Positions 35,013 to 44,331 of a stretch of DNA of 64,000 nt are shown here, piece after piece. A program made the position numbers and the translations under genes. The stretch spans positions 248,001 to 312,000 of the forward strand of contig NZ_JANHAU010000001.1 in NCBI RefSeq assembly GCF_024464185.1, in the 5' to 3' direction. Numbering within the stretch: position 1 is the stretch's first letter; each line of letters begins with the position of its first letter. The notes below the pieces were generated by a model. That model did not search any database, had not been told where the DNA came from, and saw only the letters and a list, made by a program, of their open reading frames with translations. Source of the DNA: Haloarchaeobius salinus. Its GTDB lineage: Archaea > Halobacteriota > Halobacteria > Halobacteriales > Natrialbaceae.

Positions 35013-37396
35013 CAGAAGTCACCCAGGCTGGTCTGGCTCTGCGGTTCGTCGTCCGCCTCGTCCTCGTCGCCGTCGTCGCCGTCCGCGACCAGCTCGCTCG
35101 CCGGGTCGACACCCTCGACGGAGGGGACCTCCCGGCCGGCGTTCCCCATGATGGTCTCGGCGGTCTTCGGCCGGTCGCCCAGCGCGGCGAGCACGACCGA
35201 CTTCTCGACGGTGCGCAGGTCCTCCCGGTCCTCGATGCCCGCGTCGTAGAGCCGGCGGGCGCGTTTCCGGCCGACCTCGCGCACCGAGACGAGCTCGAGC
35301 AGCTCCTCGCGGACGCCGTCCTGCACGCGTTTCTTCGCCTCGCGCACCCCGACCGTCACCGGGCCGGGGAGGTCGAGCTCGCCCGCGATGCGCTCGGTCG
35401 CGCCGAGCAGCCACTCCGCCGTCTCGACCTTCCCGCGGAGGTCGCCCGGCCCCACGTCGTAGCGTTCGGTGATGCGGTCCTCGTCCACCTCGTCGGCCCA
35501 GTCCTCCAGCATCCGGGCGGTCTTGAGCGCGGAGAGCCAGTCCTCGAAGCGGTCCTCCTCGTACTCCGTCGGCGCGGGCCCGAGCAGCTCTTCCTCGCGC
35601 TCGTAGAACACCTCCGTGTACTCCTCGCGGTCGCCCGACTTCAGGTAGAGCTCGTACATGTCCGGCGTGCGCGAGAGCAGCTGGTAGAGCCCGAGCGGCG
35701 TGGGCTTCTCGACGCCGTCGCCGGTGTCGGGTTCGTCGACGGTGGACTCCTCTTTCTCCCCGTCGTCGGCCCGGCTGAACGTCTGGAAGCCCGCCGTCGT
35801 CTCCTCGGCTTCGAACTCGGTCGTCGGCTCGGTCGTGCCCGCGATGGACTCCAGTCCGTCGATGATGGTCGCCGCGCTCATCGGGTCGAGGTAGAGCATC
35901 GAGACGGTGTAGCCGACGTTCGTCGCCGCGAGTTCGTCGCCGTCGCGCTCGACGAAGCCGTTCTGGACGAGGTAGTCGACGACGCTGTCGGCGACGCGCT
36001 CCAGCCGTCCTTCTTCGGTGGACTGGCTGGCGTAGAGCGTCCGTTCGAGGAACGAAAGCAGTCCCTTGCGGGTGCGGGCGAAGCCGGACGCGATGGTCGC
36101 GAGCACGTGGGTCCGCATCGCCGGCTCGACCGCGAGCTTCGACCGGACGTCCTCGGGCTCGGCGTCGATGTACCGCTCCTCCAGCTCCTCGATGTCCTCG
36201 TGGCTGTTCGCGAGGAGCACCGCCTCGCCGTAGGGGTCCCGGCCGGGCCGGCCCGCCCGCCCCATCATCTGGTGGACCTCGAGCACCGACAGGGGCTGCA
36301 TCCCGGTGCCGTCGTAGCGACGCCAGTCCCGCACGACGACGCGCCGGCTCGGCGTGTTCACGCCCGCCGCGAGCGTCGGCGTGGCCGAGACGACCTTCAG
36401 CTTGCGCTCGCGGAACGCGTCCTCGACGAGCGACCGGTGTTCCCGTGCGAGCCCGGCGTGGTGGAACGCCGCGCCCTTCGCCACGGTGTCGGCGAGGTCG
36501 TCGCTCGTCTCCGCGTCGCTCACGTCCCGGATCTCCTCGGCGAGCTCGGCGAGCGCCTCCTTCGTCTCGCTGTCGAGGAACGGCTCGACCACGTCGCCCA
36601 GCCGGCGGGCAGACGCCTCCGCGTTCCGGCGGGAGTTGACGAACACCAGCGAGGAACCGCCCTCCGAGAGCGTATCGCGTACGAGGCCGGCTGTCTGCTT
36701 CTCGCCGTTCCGGACCGGCACCTCCCGTTTCGTGTCGTCCTCGAAGTGCAGCGCCTGCCCGTAGTGGACGCCCTTCCGGAGCTCGATGGGTCGCCAGTCG
36801 GAGTCGACGAGTTCCGCGTCGAGCCACTCGGCGATGTCCTCGGCGTTGCCGACCGTCGCCGAGAGCGCGACGACCTGCAGCCCGGGGTTGGTCTGCCGGA
36901 GCTTCGCGAGGGTGACCTCCAGCGTCGGCCCCCGGTTCCGGTCGTCGATGAGGTGCACCTCGTCGGCGACGACGCAGGTCAAATCCTCCAGCCACGGCGC
37001 GCCGTTGCGCACCAGCGAGTCGACCTTCTCGCTGGTCGCGACGACGATGTCCTTCTCGGCGAGCCAGCCGCCGTCGGACTCGTAGTTGCCCGTCGTGACG
37101 CCGACGCTCACGCCGAACGCCTCGAACGCCTCGAACTCGGCCTTCTTCTCGGAGGCCAGCGCCCGCAGCGGAACGATGTAGAGCGCCTTCCCGCCGCGCT
37201 GGACCGCCGACAGCATCGCCAGCTGGGCGACGAGCGTCTTCCCCGACGCGGTGGGGACGGAGGCGACGAGGCTCTGCCCGTCGGTGACGCCGGCCTCGAC
37301 CGCCTCGGCCTGTGGCGGGTACAGCTCGTCGATGCCCTGCTCGTGGAGCTGGTCGACGAAGGCCGACGGGACTCCCGGCACGTCCGCTGTCTTCAT
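35012..37396 (-). CDS. hel308: Hel308 DNA helicase
   Basis: The 794-residue SF2 helicase has the Hel308 motif set: Q motif [12 protein letters not shown], Walker A PTASGKT, box [12 protein letters not shown], motif [14 protein letters not shown], motif [13 protein letters not shown] and motif [12 protein letters not shown]. The ratchet and HhH domains follow ([15 protein letters not shown]). The C-terminus QTSLGDF fits a PCNA-binding box. Hel308 unwinds the lagging strand at blocked forks and restrains recombination. A TTTAAA lies 27-32 bases before the start. It leads the hel308-cgi121 pair. Confidence 0.96.
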   Translation of the reverse strand: MKTADVPGVPSAFVDQLHEQGIDELYPPQAEAVEAGVTDGQSLVASVPTASGKTLVAQLAMLSAVQRGGKALYIVPLRALASEKKAEFEAFEAFGVSVGVTTGNYESDGGWLAEKDIVVATSEKVDSLVRNGAPWLEDLTCVVADEVHLIDDRNRGPTLEVTLAKLRQTNPGLQVVALSATVGNAEDIAEWLDAELVDSDWRPIELRKGVHYGQALHFEDDTKREVPVRNGEKQTAGLVRDTLSEGGSSLVFVNSRRNAEASARRLGDVVEPFLDSETKEALAELAEEIRDVSDAETSDDLADTVAKGAAFHHAGLAREHRSLVEDAFRERKLKVVSATPTLAAGVNTPSRRVVVRDWRRYDGTGMQPLSVLEVHQMMGRAGRPGRDPYGEAVLLANSHEDIEELEERYIDAEPEDVRSKLAVEPAMRTHVLATIASGFARTRKGLLSFLERTLYASQSTEEGRLERVADSVVDYLVQNGFVERDGDELAATNVGYTVSMLYLDPMSAATIIDGLESIAGTTEPTTEFEAEETTAGFQTFSRADDGEKEESTVDEPDTGDGVEKPTPLGLYQLLSRTPDMYELYLKSGDREEYTEVFYEREEELLGPAPTEYEEDRFEDWLSALKTARMLEDWADEVDEDRITERYDVGPGDLRGKVETAEWLLGATERIAGELDLPGPVTVGVREAKKRVQDGVREELLELVSVREVGRKRARRLYDAGIEDREDLRTVEKSVVLAALGDRPKTAETIMGNAGREVPSVEGVDPASELVADGDDGDEDEADDEPQSQTSLGDF

Positions 37397-37422
37397 CTAC
37401 CCCCCATTGGCTCCTGTCGTGG

Positions 37423-37428
37423 TTTAAA
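37423..37428 (-). promoter_or_regulatory. TATA element of hel308
   Basis: TTTAAA, palindromic, 27-32 bases before the hel308 ATG (minus strand). A second element, CTTTATACC around 37497-37505, points the other way but is about 170 bases from the MFS start. Confidence 0.6.
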
Positions 37429-37673
37429 CTGTCGTGTCGTGATGGCTCGCTCGTCACCTGTCGGGTGTGTGGTTGCGTGACATACCGTCCCCAGTTCTTT
37501 ATACCACACCGTCCACGGTCCACTCGAACCGTTCCATGACTCGCCGGCATCTCGGCCGTCCGGTGTTCGACCCCCGCTCGCCGCCTGCTTCCATCGCGGC
37601 CCGATAGCCGCAGCACTCGGGTTCGCCTCGCTACATTCCGTAGCCGCAGTGTCCCACTCGAACACAGACACAG

Positions 37674-39110
37674 ATGCCGACATCAACCGAGTCCCCGGCG
37701 TCGAGCCGGGGCTCACGCGACGCCGAATCGTCGACGACCCACGGACCGCCCACCGACGACCAGCCCACGGACCGCGGATCGCCCACCGGCGAAGAACCGT
37801 CCGCCGACCGACAGCCGTCGCTCTGGCGCAACCGCGACTTCCGGCGCTTCTTCGCGGGGCAGTTCGTCACCAACGCCGGCGACAGCCTCTACACCGTCGC
37901 CGTCCTCTGGCTCGTCTTCGAGCTGAGCGGCTCGACGGTGCTGACCGGTATCGCGAACTCGATGCTGCTGCTCCCGTGGCTCCTGCAGATCCTCGCCGGC
38001 CCCATCGTCGACCGCCTCCCGCTCAAGCCCGTCCTCGTGGGCTCGCAGGTCGTCCAGGGAGTCGTCGTCCTCGCGCTGCCGCTCGCGGCCGCGACGGGGA
38101 ACCTCAGTGTCGGGGTCATCCTCGCGGTCGTCCCGCTGCTGGTGCTGTCGACGCTGGTGATGGCACCGATGCAGACGACGCTGCTGCCCCGCATCGTCCC
38201 CGAGAACCGGCTCTCGAACGCCAACTCCGCGCTCGCGACCGTCACGCTCGGGCTGGACATGGTGTTCGACGCGCTCGGCGGCGCGTTCATCGCCGTCTTC
38301 GGCGCGACGACGCTGTTCCTGTTCGACTCGGTGACCTTCGCGCTCGCCGCGCTGCTGTTCGCCGGCATCGCCATCGGTGGCGACGACGGCGACGACGGCG
38401 AGGACGAGCAGCCGAGCGAGGAAGCGGACGAGGACGACACCGACGAGTCAGTCCTCGACGCGTACTTCGACGACCTCCGGGCGGGCATCGACACCCTCCG
38501 TGGGACCGTCTTCGTCGAGCTGATACTGATGACGGCGGTCGCGAACTTCGCCATCGGCGTGACGCTCGCCATCCTGCCGTCGTTCGGCGCGGGCCTCGGC
38601 GGCCCCGCCGTCTACGGCCTGCTGCTCGGCGCGCTCGGCATCGGCCGGCTCGTCGGCTCGGTCGTCGCGCCCCGGCTCGAAGGGGTCCGGTACGGCCGCC
38701 TGCTGCTCGTCGGCCACTCGCTGGGCGCGTGCTGCTGGGTGGCCGCGGTCTACGCGCCGACGCCCGCGCTCACCGTCGTCCTGTTCGGCCTCTCGTGGGT
38801 GCCCGCCGGCGCGAGCGGCGTGCTCACGGCGACGCTGAACCAGACGGTGTTCCCGAAGGACCTGCTCGGCCGCGTCTCCTCGGTGAAGGGGACCGCATCC
38901 GGGGCGACGCTCCCGCTCGGCTCGCTCGTCGGCGGTGTCGTCGCCGCGGTGCTGGGAACGACGACGACCATGGGCCTCGCCGCCGTCGGCTTCGGGTTCA
39001 CCGGGCTGTACACGCTCTTGCGTCCGCGGGTTCGACGGCTGCCCTCGGTCGCCGACGCCGACCCCGCCGCGTTCGACGTGGCAGTGGCAGGTGACGGCGA
39101 CGGGGAGTAG
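37674..39110 (+). CDS. MFS transporter (MFS_3, enterobactin-exporter-like)
   Basis: The 478-residue protein has a 50-residue disordered, Ser/Thr-rich head, then twelve predicted membrane helices. The text WRNRDFRRFFAGQFVTNAGDSLYTVAVLWLVFELSGS is typical of the MFS_3 drug/siderophore exporter group (given here as NRDFRRFFAGQFVTNAGDSL). An acidic central loop (about 245-265, DDGDDGEDEQPSEEADEDD) separates the halves. It should export a small molecule, but the substrate is not known. The TATA-like CTTTATACC at 37497-37505 suggests a leader of up to 150 bases if that is its promoter. Confidence 0.85.
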   Translation: MPTSTESPASSRGSRDAESSTTHGPPTDDQPTDRGSPTGEEPSADRQPSLWRNRDFRRFFAGQFVTNAGDSLYTVAVLWLVFELSGSTVLTGIANSMLLLPWLLQILAGPIVDRLPLKPVLVGSQVVQGVVVLALPLAAATGNLSVGVILAVVPLLVLSTLVMAPMQTTLLPRIVPENRLSNANSALATVTLGLDMVFDALGGAFIAVFGATTLFLFDSVTFALAALLFAGIAIGGDDGDDGEDEQPSEEADEDDTDESVLDAYFDDLRAGIDTLRGTVFVELILMTAVANFAIGVTLAILPSFGAGLGGPAVYGLLLGALGIGRLVGSVVAPRLEGVRYGRLLLVGHSLGACCWVAAVYAPTPALTVVLFGLSWVPAGASGVLTATLNQTVFPKDLLGRVSSVKGTASGATLPLGSLVGGVVAAVLGTTTTMGLAAVGFGFTGLYTLLRPRVRRLPSVADADPAAFDVAVAGDGDGE

Positions 39111-39163
39111 TCCCGTCCGAACCACCCCACGAGTTTTCCTCGCTCGCACCCGAACCTCCACCC

Positions 39164-40465
39164 ATGCCGACGCTCGACGACCCGGTGGAGGTCGGGTCGC
39201 TGACCCTCCCGAACCGGCTCTACCGGGCCCCGCTGCTGGAGTGTGCGGGGAACGGCGACGGCGCGGTCGACACGCTCATCCAGGATTTAGAGCCGGGAGC
39301 GGCGACGGGCGCGGGACTGCTCTGTCAGGGCGCGACCATCGTCCGCGGTGAGGGTGGCTGTGCCGCGCCGGGGATGACGAGGGTGCACGACCCCGAGTTC
39401 GTCGCCGAACTCGAACGGCTCACCGACCGGATTCACGAGCACGGGAGCCACGTCTTCTGCCAGCTGGAACACGGTGGCCTGCGGAGCATGGAGACGTGGC
39501 ACGCCGAGTATCGCGCCGAGCATCCCCACCTCGAACAGCTCGCGGTCTCGCGGCCGCCGTGGCAGCTCCGGCTGCTCGACCGGCTGGGATTCCTCGAGTT
39601 CTCGCCGCGCGTGCTCTCCACCCAGGAAGTGCGGGAGCTGGCCCGGGATTTCGCGAGGGCGGGAGCGCGGGCCATCGACGCGGGCTACGACGGCGTCCAC
39701 GTCGCGGGAGCGAACATGGGCATCGTCCAGCAGTTCCTCAGCCCGTTCTACAACCGGCGCGACGACGAGTTCGCCGACGGCGTGCGCTTCCTCGAACTGC
39801 TGCACGACGAGTTCCGCGACCGGGCGGGGGACGCGCCGCTGGTGACGAAGATTCCAGTTGAGACGCCGTCACCCCAGGTCGTCCGTCGGCGCATCGACGC
39901 GGACGACGCGGTCGTCATCGCGGAGCGGCTGGCCGAGACCGGCTACGACGCGCTCGCGCCGGTCGAGACCTCGGTGGTGTGGGACATGAGCATCGTCCGG
40001 GGGGAGTACCCCGCCCGGGCGTGGGGCGAGTCGTCGCTCCAGCCGGCGTACAACGCGGCGTTCGGCGGCCGGCTCCGCACCGAGGCGGTGAAGCTCGGCA
40101 ACAGGGTCGAGTCGCTGTTCTACGGCTTCGAGCCCGCGTGGAACGCCGACGTGGCCCGGCGCATCCGCGACGCCGTCGACGTGCCCATCATGCTGGAGGG
40201 GGGCATCAGGGAGCGCGGCCGCATCGACCGCCTGCTCGGGGAGTCGTGCGACCTCGTCGGGATGGCCCGGCCGTTCTACGCCGAACCGAAGCTCCCGGCG
40301 CGGCTGCTCGGCGAAGTACCGGAGTCGACGAGCGCGCTCTGTGCGAACTGCAACAACTGCACGGTGCCGCAGGTGACCGCGGAACCGGGCCGGTGTCGCA
40401 CGCCGAGTGTCGTCCGCGAGCGCGCCCGACGCGAGCGCGCCGGCGAGTACGAGACCGGTCGCTGA
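39164..40465 (+). CDS. Old Yellow Enzyme family oxidoreductase with an Fe-S site
   Basis: The 433-residue protein is an FMN TIM-barrel oxidoreductase related to NADH:flavin oxidoreductases and 2,4-dienoyl-CoA reductase. It starts MPTLDDPVEVGSLTLPNRLY and shows VFCQLEHGG, the GYDGVHVAGA segment, FLSPFYNRRDDEF and the phosphate-binding stretch IMLEGGIRERG. The C-terminal Cys393, Cys396, Cys399 and Cys411 (CANCNNC...C) match the [4Fe-4S] motif of dienoyl-CoA reductase, but the FAD/NAD domain that follows in that enzyme is absent. The substrate is not known. Within family proteins GxHxxN is usual where this one has LEHGGL, so substrate contacts may differ. Confidence 0.85.
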   Translation: MPTLDDPVEVGSLTLPNRLYRAPLLECAGNGDGAVDTLIQDLEPGAATGAGLLCQGATIVRGEGGCAAPGMTRVHDPEFVAELERLTDRIHEHGSHVFCQLEHGGLRSMETWHAEYRAEHPHLEQLAVSRPPWQLRLLDRLGFLEFSPRVLSTQEVRELARDFARAGARAIDAGYDGVHVAGANMGIVQQFLSPFYNRRDDEFADGVRFLELLHDEFRDRAGDAPLVTKIPVETPSPQVVRRRIDADDAVVIAERLAETGYDALAPVETSVVWDMSIVRGEYPARAWGESSLQPAYNAAFGGRLRTEAVKLGNRVESLFYGFEPAWNADVARRIRDAVDVPIMLEGGIRERGRIDRLLGESCDLVGMARPFYAEPKLPARLLGEVPESTSALCANCNNCTVPQVTAEPGRCRTPSVVRERARRERAGEYETGR

Positions 40466-40607
40466 GGCGTGCAGCCCCGGAATATTCCGGGTGTGGCCGC
40501 ACGTTCGGCTACAAACCTTATGATTGTGCAGTCCGCAACACCGTGTACATCACTCACATGGGGTCGACGGTCGACCACGGGTGACACACACGGGGGTCCG
40601 ACAAGCA

Positions 40608-40760
40608 ATGGCACAGTGTAACGTCTGCATGGAGGACATCGACGAGGAGGAAGAGACACACATCGAGGTCGTCAAACCGATGGAGTACAAGGGCTCGACC
40701 CAGCAGATACGCCACTACTACTGCAGCATCTCCTGCCTGCTCGACCAGGCTCAGGAGTAG
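40608..40760 (+). CDS. 50-residue zinc-binding small protein
   Basis: The ATG at 40608 begins a 50-residue protein with two CxxC/CxxxC pairs: CNVCMED near the start and YYCSISCLLDQ near the end. They can bind one zinc in a treble-clef or ribbon fold. The middle is acidic (DIDEEEETHIEV). Such small zinc proteins are plentiful in haloarchaea, where a few act in regulation, but I cannot assign a role. A perfect inverted repeat GGTCGAC-G-GTCGACC lies 32-46 bases upstream. Confidence 0.78.
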   Translation: MAQCNVCMEDIDEEEETHIEVVKPMEYKGSTQQIRHYYCSISCLLDQAQE

Positions 40761-40772
40761 CGCGGCCCCGGC

Positions 40773-41450
40773 TCAGGGACCGGTGACGAGTCCATCGGCG
40801 AGTCTCCCGAGCGGTGCCTCGACGGTGTACGACGGCGTCGAGAGCGTCAGTACCGACTCTTCGGTGATGTCCGCGAAGCGCACGTGGACGGTGTAGGAAC
40901 CGTCGGCCGCGATGGGGGCGGCCTCGTCCTGATCGGACGCGAGGTCGCGGACCCAGGCCATCTCGTCGGCGTCGTCCGGGTCGGTCTCGCCGCTGATCTC
41001 GTAGAAGGCGGTGCTCGACTGCCCGGTGACCGGGTAGCCGCGGTCGACCCACTCGAAGTAGCCCTCGTCGATGACGTGGACGTCGGAGTAGCCGTTCTTC
41101 TGGAGGTGGGCGGCACGGAGCGACGAGAGGTGGTGCGGACAGCCGCAGTAGCAGACGATGCGGGTGTCGGTGTCCCAGTCCATCACCGGGTCCCCCGGCC
41201 CGCCCGGGTTGGCGGCCGGGCTGCTCACCGCGCCGACGATGTGTGACTGGTCGTACTGGCCGGGGCCGCGTGCGTCGACGAATCTGGCGGACTCCGCCTG
41301 GTGCCAGTCGTAGGTCTTGTCGACGGCCTGGAGGCTGATGGTCTCGCCCTCGACCACGGTGACGTTCGCGTCGCTTCCCCCTGCGAGACAGCCCGCGAGT
41401 CCGGCCGCACCCAGGGCGGCCGAACTCGCGAGGAACGTGCGGCGGCGCAT
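40773..41450 (-). CDS. Secreted rhodanese-domain lipoprotein
   Basis: The 225-residue protein starts MRRRTFLASSAALGAAGLAGC, a twin-arginine signal with lipobox LAGC, so it is anchored outside the membrane. The rhodanese domain runs from about 45 to 140: RFVDARGPGQYDQSHIVGAV, then the active-site loop VCYCGCPHHLSS, then YFEWVDRGYPV. The loop has Cys where sulfur would be carried and His in place of the usual Arg. A separate beta-rich C-terminal part follows. It may transfer sulfur or act in redox at the cell surface; this is inference. It is convergent with the zinc protein gene. Confidence 0.88.
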   Translation of the reverse strand: MRRRTFLASSAALGAAGLAGCLAGGSDANVTVVEGETISLQAVDKTYDWHQAESARFVDARGPGQYDQSHIVGAVSSPAANPGGPGDPVMDWDTDTRIVCYCGCPHHLSSLRAAHLQKNGYSDVHVIDEGYFEWVDRGYPVTGQSSTAFYEISGETDPDDADEMAWVRDLASDQDEAAPIAADGSYTVHVRFADITEESVLTLSTPSYTVEAPLGRLADGLVTGP

Positions 41451-41692
41451 GTCGGGCGCTAGGTACTCGACGTGGATAGCGATGTTGGTCGACTGCAGCC
41501 CCCTCTGTTTCCACTGGAGAAGGAGGTGCTGGAGTGCGGAAACGGTCCAGTCGAAGCATCTGAAGAGTCCGTCGTGGTCGGTCTCCGATGGCCGCGTGGG
41601 GTTCGGACATCGACGGCGGCCTCGGCAGGCCATGCTGCTCGTGAGCAGTCCGCACGACAGCTTGATACGGCGGCCGCGGGAATCGGTGTGGC

Positions 41693-42943
41693 GTGTCCAC
41701 GACCGACGCGACCGGCGGTGGAGAGACGCCCGACGACACGGCCGGTCCGGGGGACGGCCCGGCCGTCGCCAGCGAGCGCGCCCGCTGGGGGCTGCTCCTC
41801 GGCGCGAGCATCATGTCCGTCTCGCTCGGGGCGTACGAGCTCGCGCCGGCGAGCGTGACGACGCTCATCCGGCAGTCGCTCGACATCGGTCCCTCGGCGG
41901 CCGGGCTCGTCGTCAGCGTGATGTTCGGCACCGCCGTCGTCGCGAGCCTCCCGGTCGGGGTCGTCCTCGACCGGACGAACTCCCGGCACGCCTGTGCCGT
42001 CGCCGTCGGCTTCCTGCTCACCGCCGGCGTCTGGGGCTGGTACGCCGCGAGCGTCGGGTCCTACGCGATGGTGCTCGCCTCGCGCGTCCTCGGCGGGCTC
42101 GCCTACGTCGTCGTCTGGAACGCCGGCATCGACGTGGTCGGGCGCTCGTTCCCGACCGAGCGGCAGGCGACCGCCGTCGCCACGTTCACCGCCAGCGGTC
42201 CGGTCGGCTTCGCCGTCGGCCAGGCCGCCGCCCCACTGGTCGCCGAGACGTTCGGCTGGCCCGCCGTCTTCCCCGCGTTCACCGCGCTCTCGGTCGTCGG
42301 CCTCGCGCTGTTCTGGCCGACCAGCCGGGGGAGCGGCCGCGCGAGCGATACGCCGACGCCCACGTTCGCGGACCTCTCGCGGGTCGTCACCGACCGGCGC
42401 GTCTGGCTCGTCGGCATCCTCGGCTTCCTCGGCTACTCGCTGTACCTGTTCGTCAACAGCTGGGCCCCCTCCTACCTGACCGACGAGCTCCGGCTCTCGC
42501 TCGTCGTCAGCGGCGCGCTCTCGGCGCTGTTCCCGGCGGTCGGGGTGCTCTCGCGCATCAGCGGTGGCGTGCTCTCGGACCGGCTGTTCGGGGGGCGTCG
42601 TCGCCCCGTCGTGCTGGCCTCGTTCGTGGTCGCGACGCCGGTCGTCGCCGCGTTCACCTTCCTGCCGTCCGTGGCCCTCGTCGTCGCGGCGTTGCTGGTC
42701 GCCGGCTTCGCCATCCAGCTCTGTCTCGGCCTCGTGTTCGCCTACGTCCGCGAGCTCGTCGAGCCCGCGGTCGCCGCCACGGCCGTCGCGTTCCTGACGA
42801 GCGTCGGCCTCGCGGGGGCGTTCGCCGCCCCCATCGTCGGCGGCGCGCTCATCGACGCGACGAGCTACGACGTCGCGTTCCTCGTCGCGGGGCTGCTCGG
42901 CCTCGTCGGCGTCGCGGTGGCGTGGCGCGCCCCGGAGCCGTGA
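41693..42943 (+). CDS. MFS transporter
   Basis: The 416-residue protein begins at GTG 41693 with a 25-residue polar head, followed by twelve hydrophobic segments. Typical MFS loop text is VGVVLDRTNSRHA between helices 2 and 3 and SGGVLSDRLFGGRRRP between helices 8 and 9. It should move a small solute by proton coupling; the substrate is not known. It is divergent from the rhodanese gene with about 240 bases between them. No operon partner is obvious, as the next gene starts 75 bases downstream. Confidence 0.85.
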   Translation: MSTTDATGGGETPDDTAGPGDGPAVASERARWGLLLGASIMSVSLGAYELAPASVTTLIRQSLDIGPSAAGLVVSVMFGTAVVASLPVGVVLDRTNSRHACAVAVGFLLTAGVWGWYAASVGSYAMVLASRVLGGLAYVVVWNAGIDVVGRSFPTERQATAVATFTASGPVGFAVGQAAAPLVAETFGWPAVFPAFTALSVVGLALFWPTSRGSGRASDTPTPTFADLSRVVTDRRVWLVGILGFLGYSLYLFVNSWAPSYLTDELRLSLVVSGALSALFPAVGVLSRISGGVLSDRLFGGRRRPVVLASFVVATPVVAAFTFLPSVALVVAALLVAGFAIQLCLGLVFAYVRELVEPAVAATAVAFLTSVGLAGAFAAPIVGGALIDATSYDVAFLVAGLLGLVGVAVAWRAPEP

Positions 42944-43018
42944 CCGACGGAGGTACCGCCACCCCGACCGACGCACGTACCGCCAAGCTATTTCCCGGCG
43001 CGCGGTGACCACGCGCCC

Positions 43019-43366
43019 ATGCAACAGCTCTACATCGCCGGCGGCGCGGCCGCCGTCGTGCTCCTCGTCGCCGTCGCGGCCGTGCTCCGGCGACGCGGCA
43101 GCAGCGACGCCCGGGCCTCGAAGCGCGCCCACGAACAGGCACAGGAGCGCGAGCCACCGGTCGACGTCGGCGACACCGTCGAGTTCGGCATCACCGAGTT
43201 CACCGACCACCACTCCGGCGAGCGCGTCGCCGTCGGCAAGGTCGAGGGCTTCGTCGTCTTCGCCGAGGACGTGCCGTCGGGGTCCGAAGTCGGGGACGTG
43301 GTCCGCGTGAAGATCACGTCGTTCAACCGCGGCGGCACCTCGGCGGACGGAACGGTCGTCGGGTAG
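43019..43366 (+). CDS. Membrane-anchored TRAM-domain protein
   Basis: The 115-residue protein starts with one membrane helix (MQQLYIAGGAAAVVLLVAVAAVL), followed by a basic, charged stretch (RRRGSSDARASKRAHEQ). The rest is a small beta-barrel of TRAM type (VDVGDTVEFGI, AVGKVEGFVVFAED, GDVVRVKITSFNRGG). TRAM domains bind RNA, and small archaeal TRAM proteins act as RNA chaperones. Linking one to the membrane is known in haloarchaeal gene sets but its purpose is unclear. The gene stands between an MFS gene and an ADP-ribosylglycohydrolase gene. Confidence 0.88.
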   Translation: MQQLYIAGGAAAVVLLVAVAAVLRRRGSSDARASKRAHEQAQEREPPVDVGDTVEFGITEFTDHHSGERVAVGKVEGFVVFAEDVPSGSEVGDVVRVKITSFNRGGTSADGTVVG

Positions 43367-43412
43367 CGCGACGGACGAAACCGATTTCCTGTCGTCTTGT
43401 GAACATCAGGGT

Positions 43413-44324
43413 ATGTCCACGAACCGCGCCGAGGGCGTCCTCCTCGGGTTGGCCTGTGGCGACGCGCTCGGTCGACCCGTCGAGTTCCGGAGCGCCGGCC
43501 AGATCGCCAGCGCACACGGCACACTCACCGAGATGGTCGGCCACGGCACGTGGAACCAGCCGGCCGGCACCATCACGGACGACACCGACCAGGCGCGCTG
43601 CATCGCCCGGAGCCTCGTCGAGTGTGGGCGGTTCGACCCCGCCGACGTGGCCGACCGGTTCGTCGCGTGGTACGAGTCAGGACCGTTCGACATCGGTGGC
43701 ATGACCCGGCGGTCCATCGAGCGGCTCCAGGGGGGCGAGCCCTGGGACGAGGCGGGGCAGACCGTCTGGGAGGACAGCCACGAGGGCGCGAACGCCGGCA
43801 ACGGGAGCGTGATGCGCTGTCCGCCGCTCGCCGTCGCGTTCGCCGACGACCCGGAGACGCTCGACCGGACGAGCCGCGACTCCTCGCGCATCACCCACGC
43901 CGACCCACGCTGCACCGCCGGTTGTGTCGTCCTGAACCGCACGATAGCGGGCCTCCTGCGGGACGACGAGGAGTCCCTCGCGGCCGCACTCGACGCGACC
44001 GAGATCCCCGAGGAACTCGCCGCCGCGCTCCACCCGGTCGCCCGCGGTGACACCGTCGACGACCTCTCGACCTCGGGCTACGTCGTCCACTCGCTCCAGA
44101 CCGCACTCCACGACGGCCTCCGGGGCGAGAGCGCGGAGGACGCCATCGTCACCGCGGTCAACCGCGGCGGCGACACGGACACGGTCGGTGCCATCGCGGG
44201 GGCCGTGGCGGGGGCCCGGTTCGGGGCGGACGCGCTGCCGTCGCGCTGGCTCGCCGAGATCGACGAGGAACCGGAGCTCCGGCGGCTCGCGGGCGCGCTC
44301 GACGGCTGGGACGGCGCGGACTGA
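43413..44324 (+). CDS. ADP-ribosylglycohydrolase family protein
   Basis: The 303-residue protein belongs to the ARH/DraG family. It begins GVLLGLACGDALGRPVEF. The two metal-binding clusters are present: ITDDTDQA (near residue 55) and NRGGDTDTVGAIAGA (near residue 250), along with NAGNGSVMR. These enzymes remove ADP-ribose from proteins or other acceptors with two Mg ions. In the cytoplasm it could reverse a modification, but no ADP-ribosyltransferase is encoded nearby. All metal-binding residues I can identify are in place. Confidence 0.92.
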   Translation: MSTNRAEGVLLGLACGDALGRPVEFRSAGQIASAHGTLTEMVGHGTWNQPAGTITDDTDQARCIARSLVECGRFDPADVADRFVAWYESGPFDIGGMTRRSIERLQGGEPWDEAGQTVWEDSHEGANAGNGSVMRCPPLAVAFADDPETLDRTSRDSSRITHADPRCTAGCVVLNRTIAGLLRDDEESLAAALDATEIPEELAAALHPVARGDTVDDLSTSGYVVHSLQTALHDGLRGESAEDAIVTAVNRGGDTDTVGAIAGAVAGARFGADALPSRWLAEIDEEPELRRLAGALDGWDGAD

Positions 44325-44331
44325 GGGCCCC

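Noticed and set aside
32104-35151. A 1015-codon plus-strand frame opposite the LOV regulator
   Set aside because: Shadow of the minus-strand genes; no domain text.
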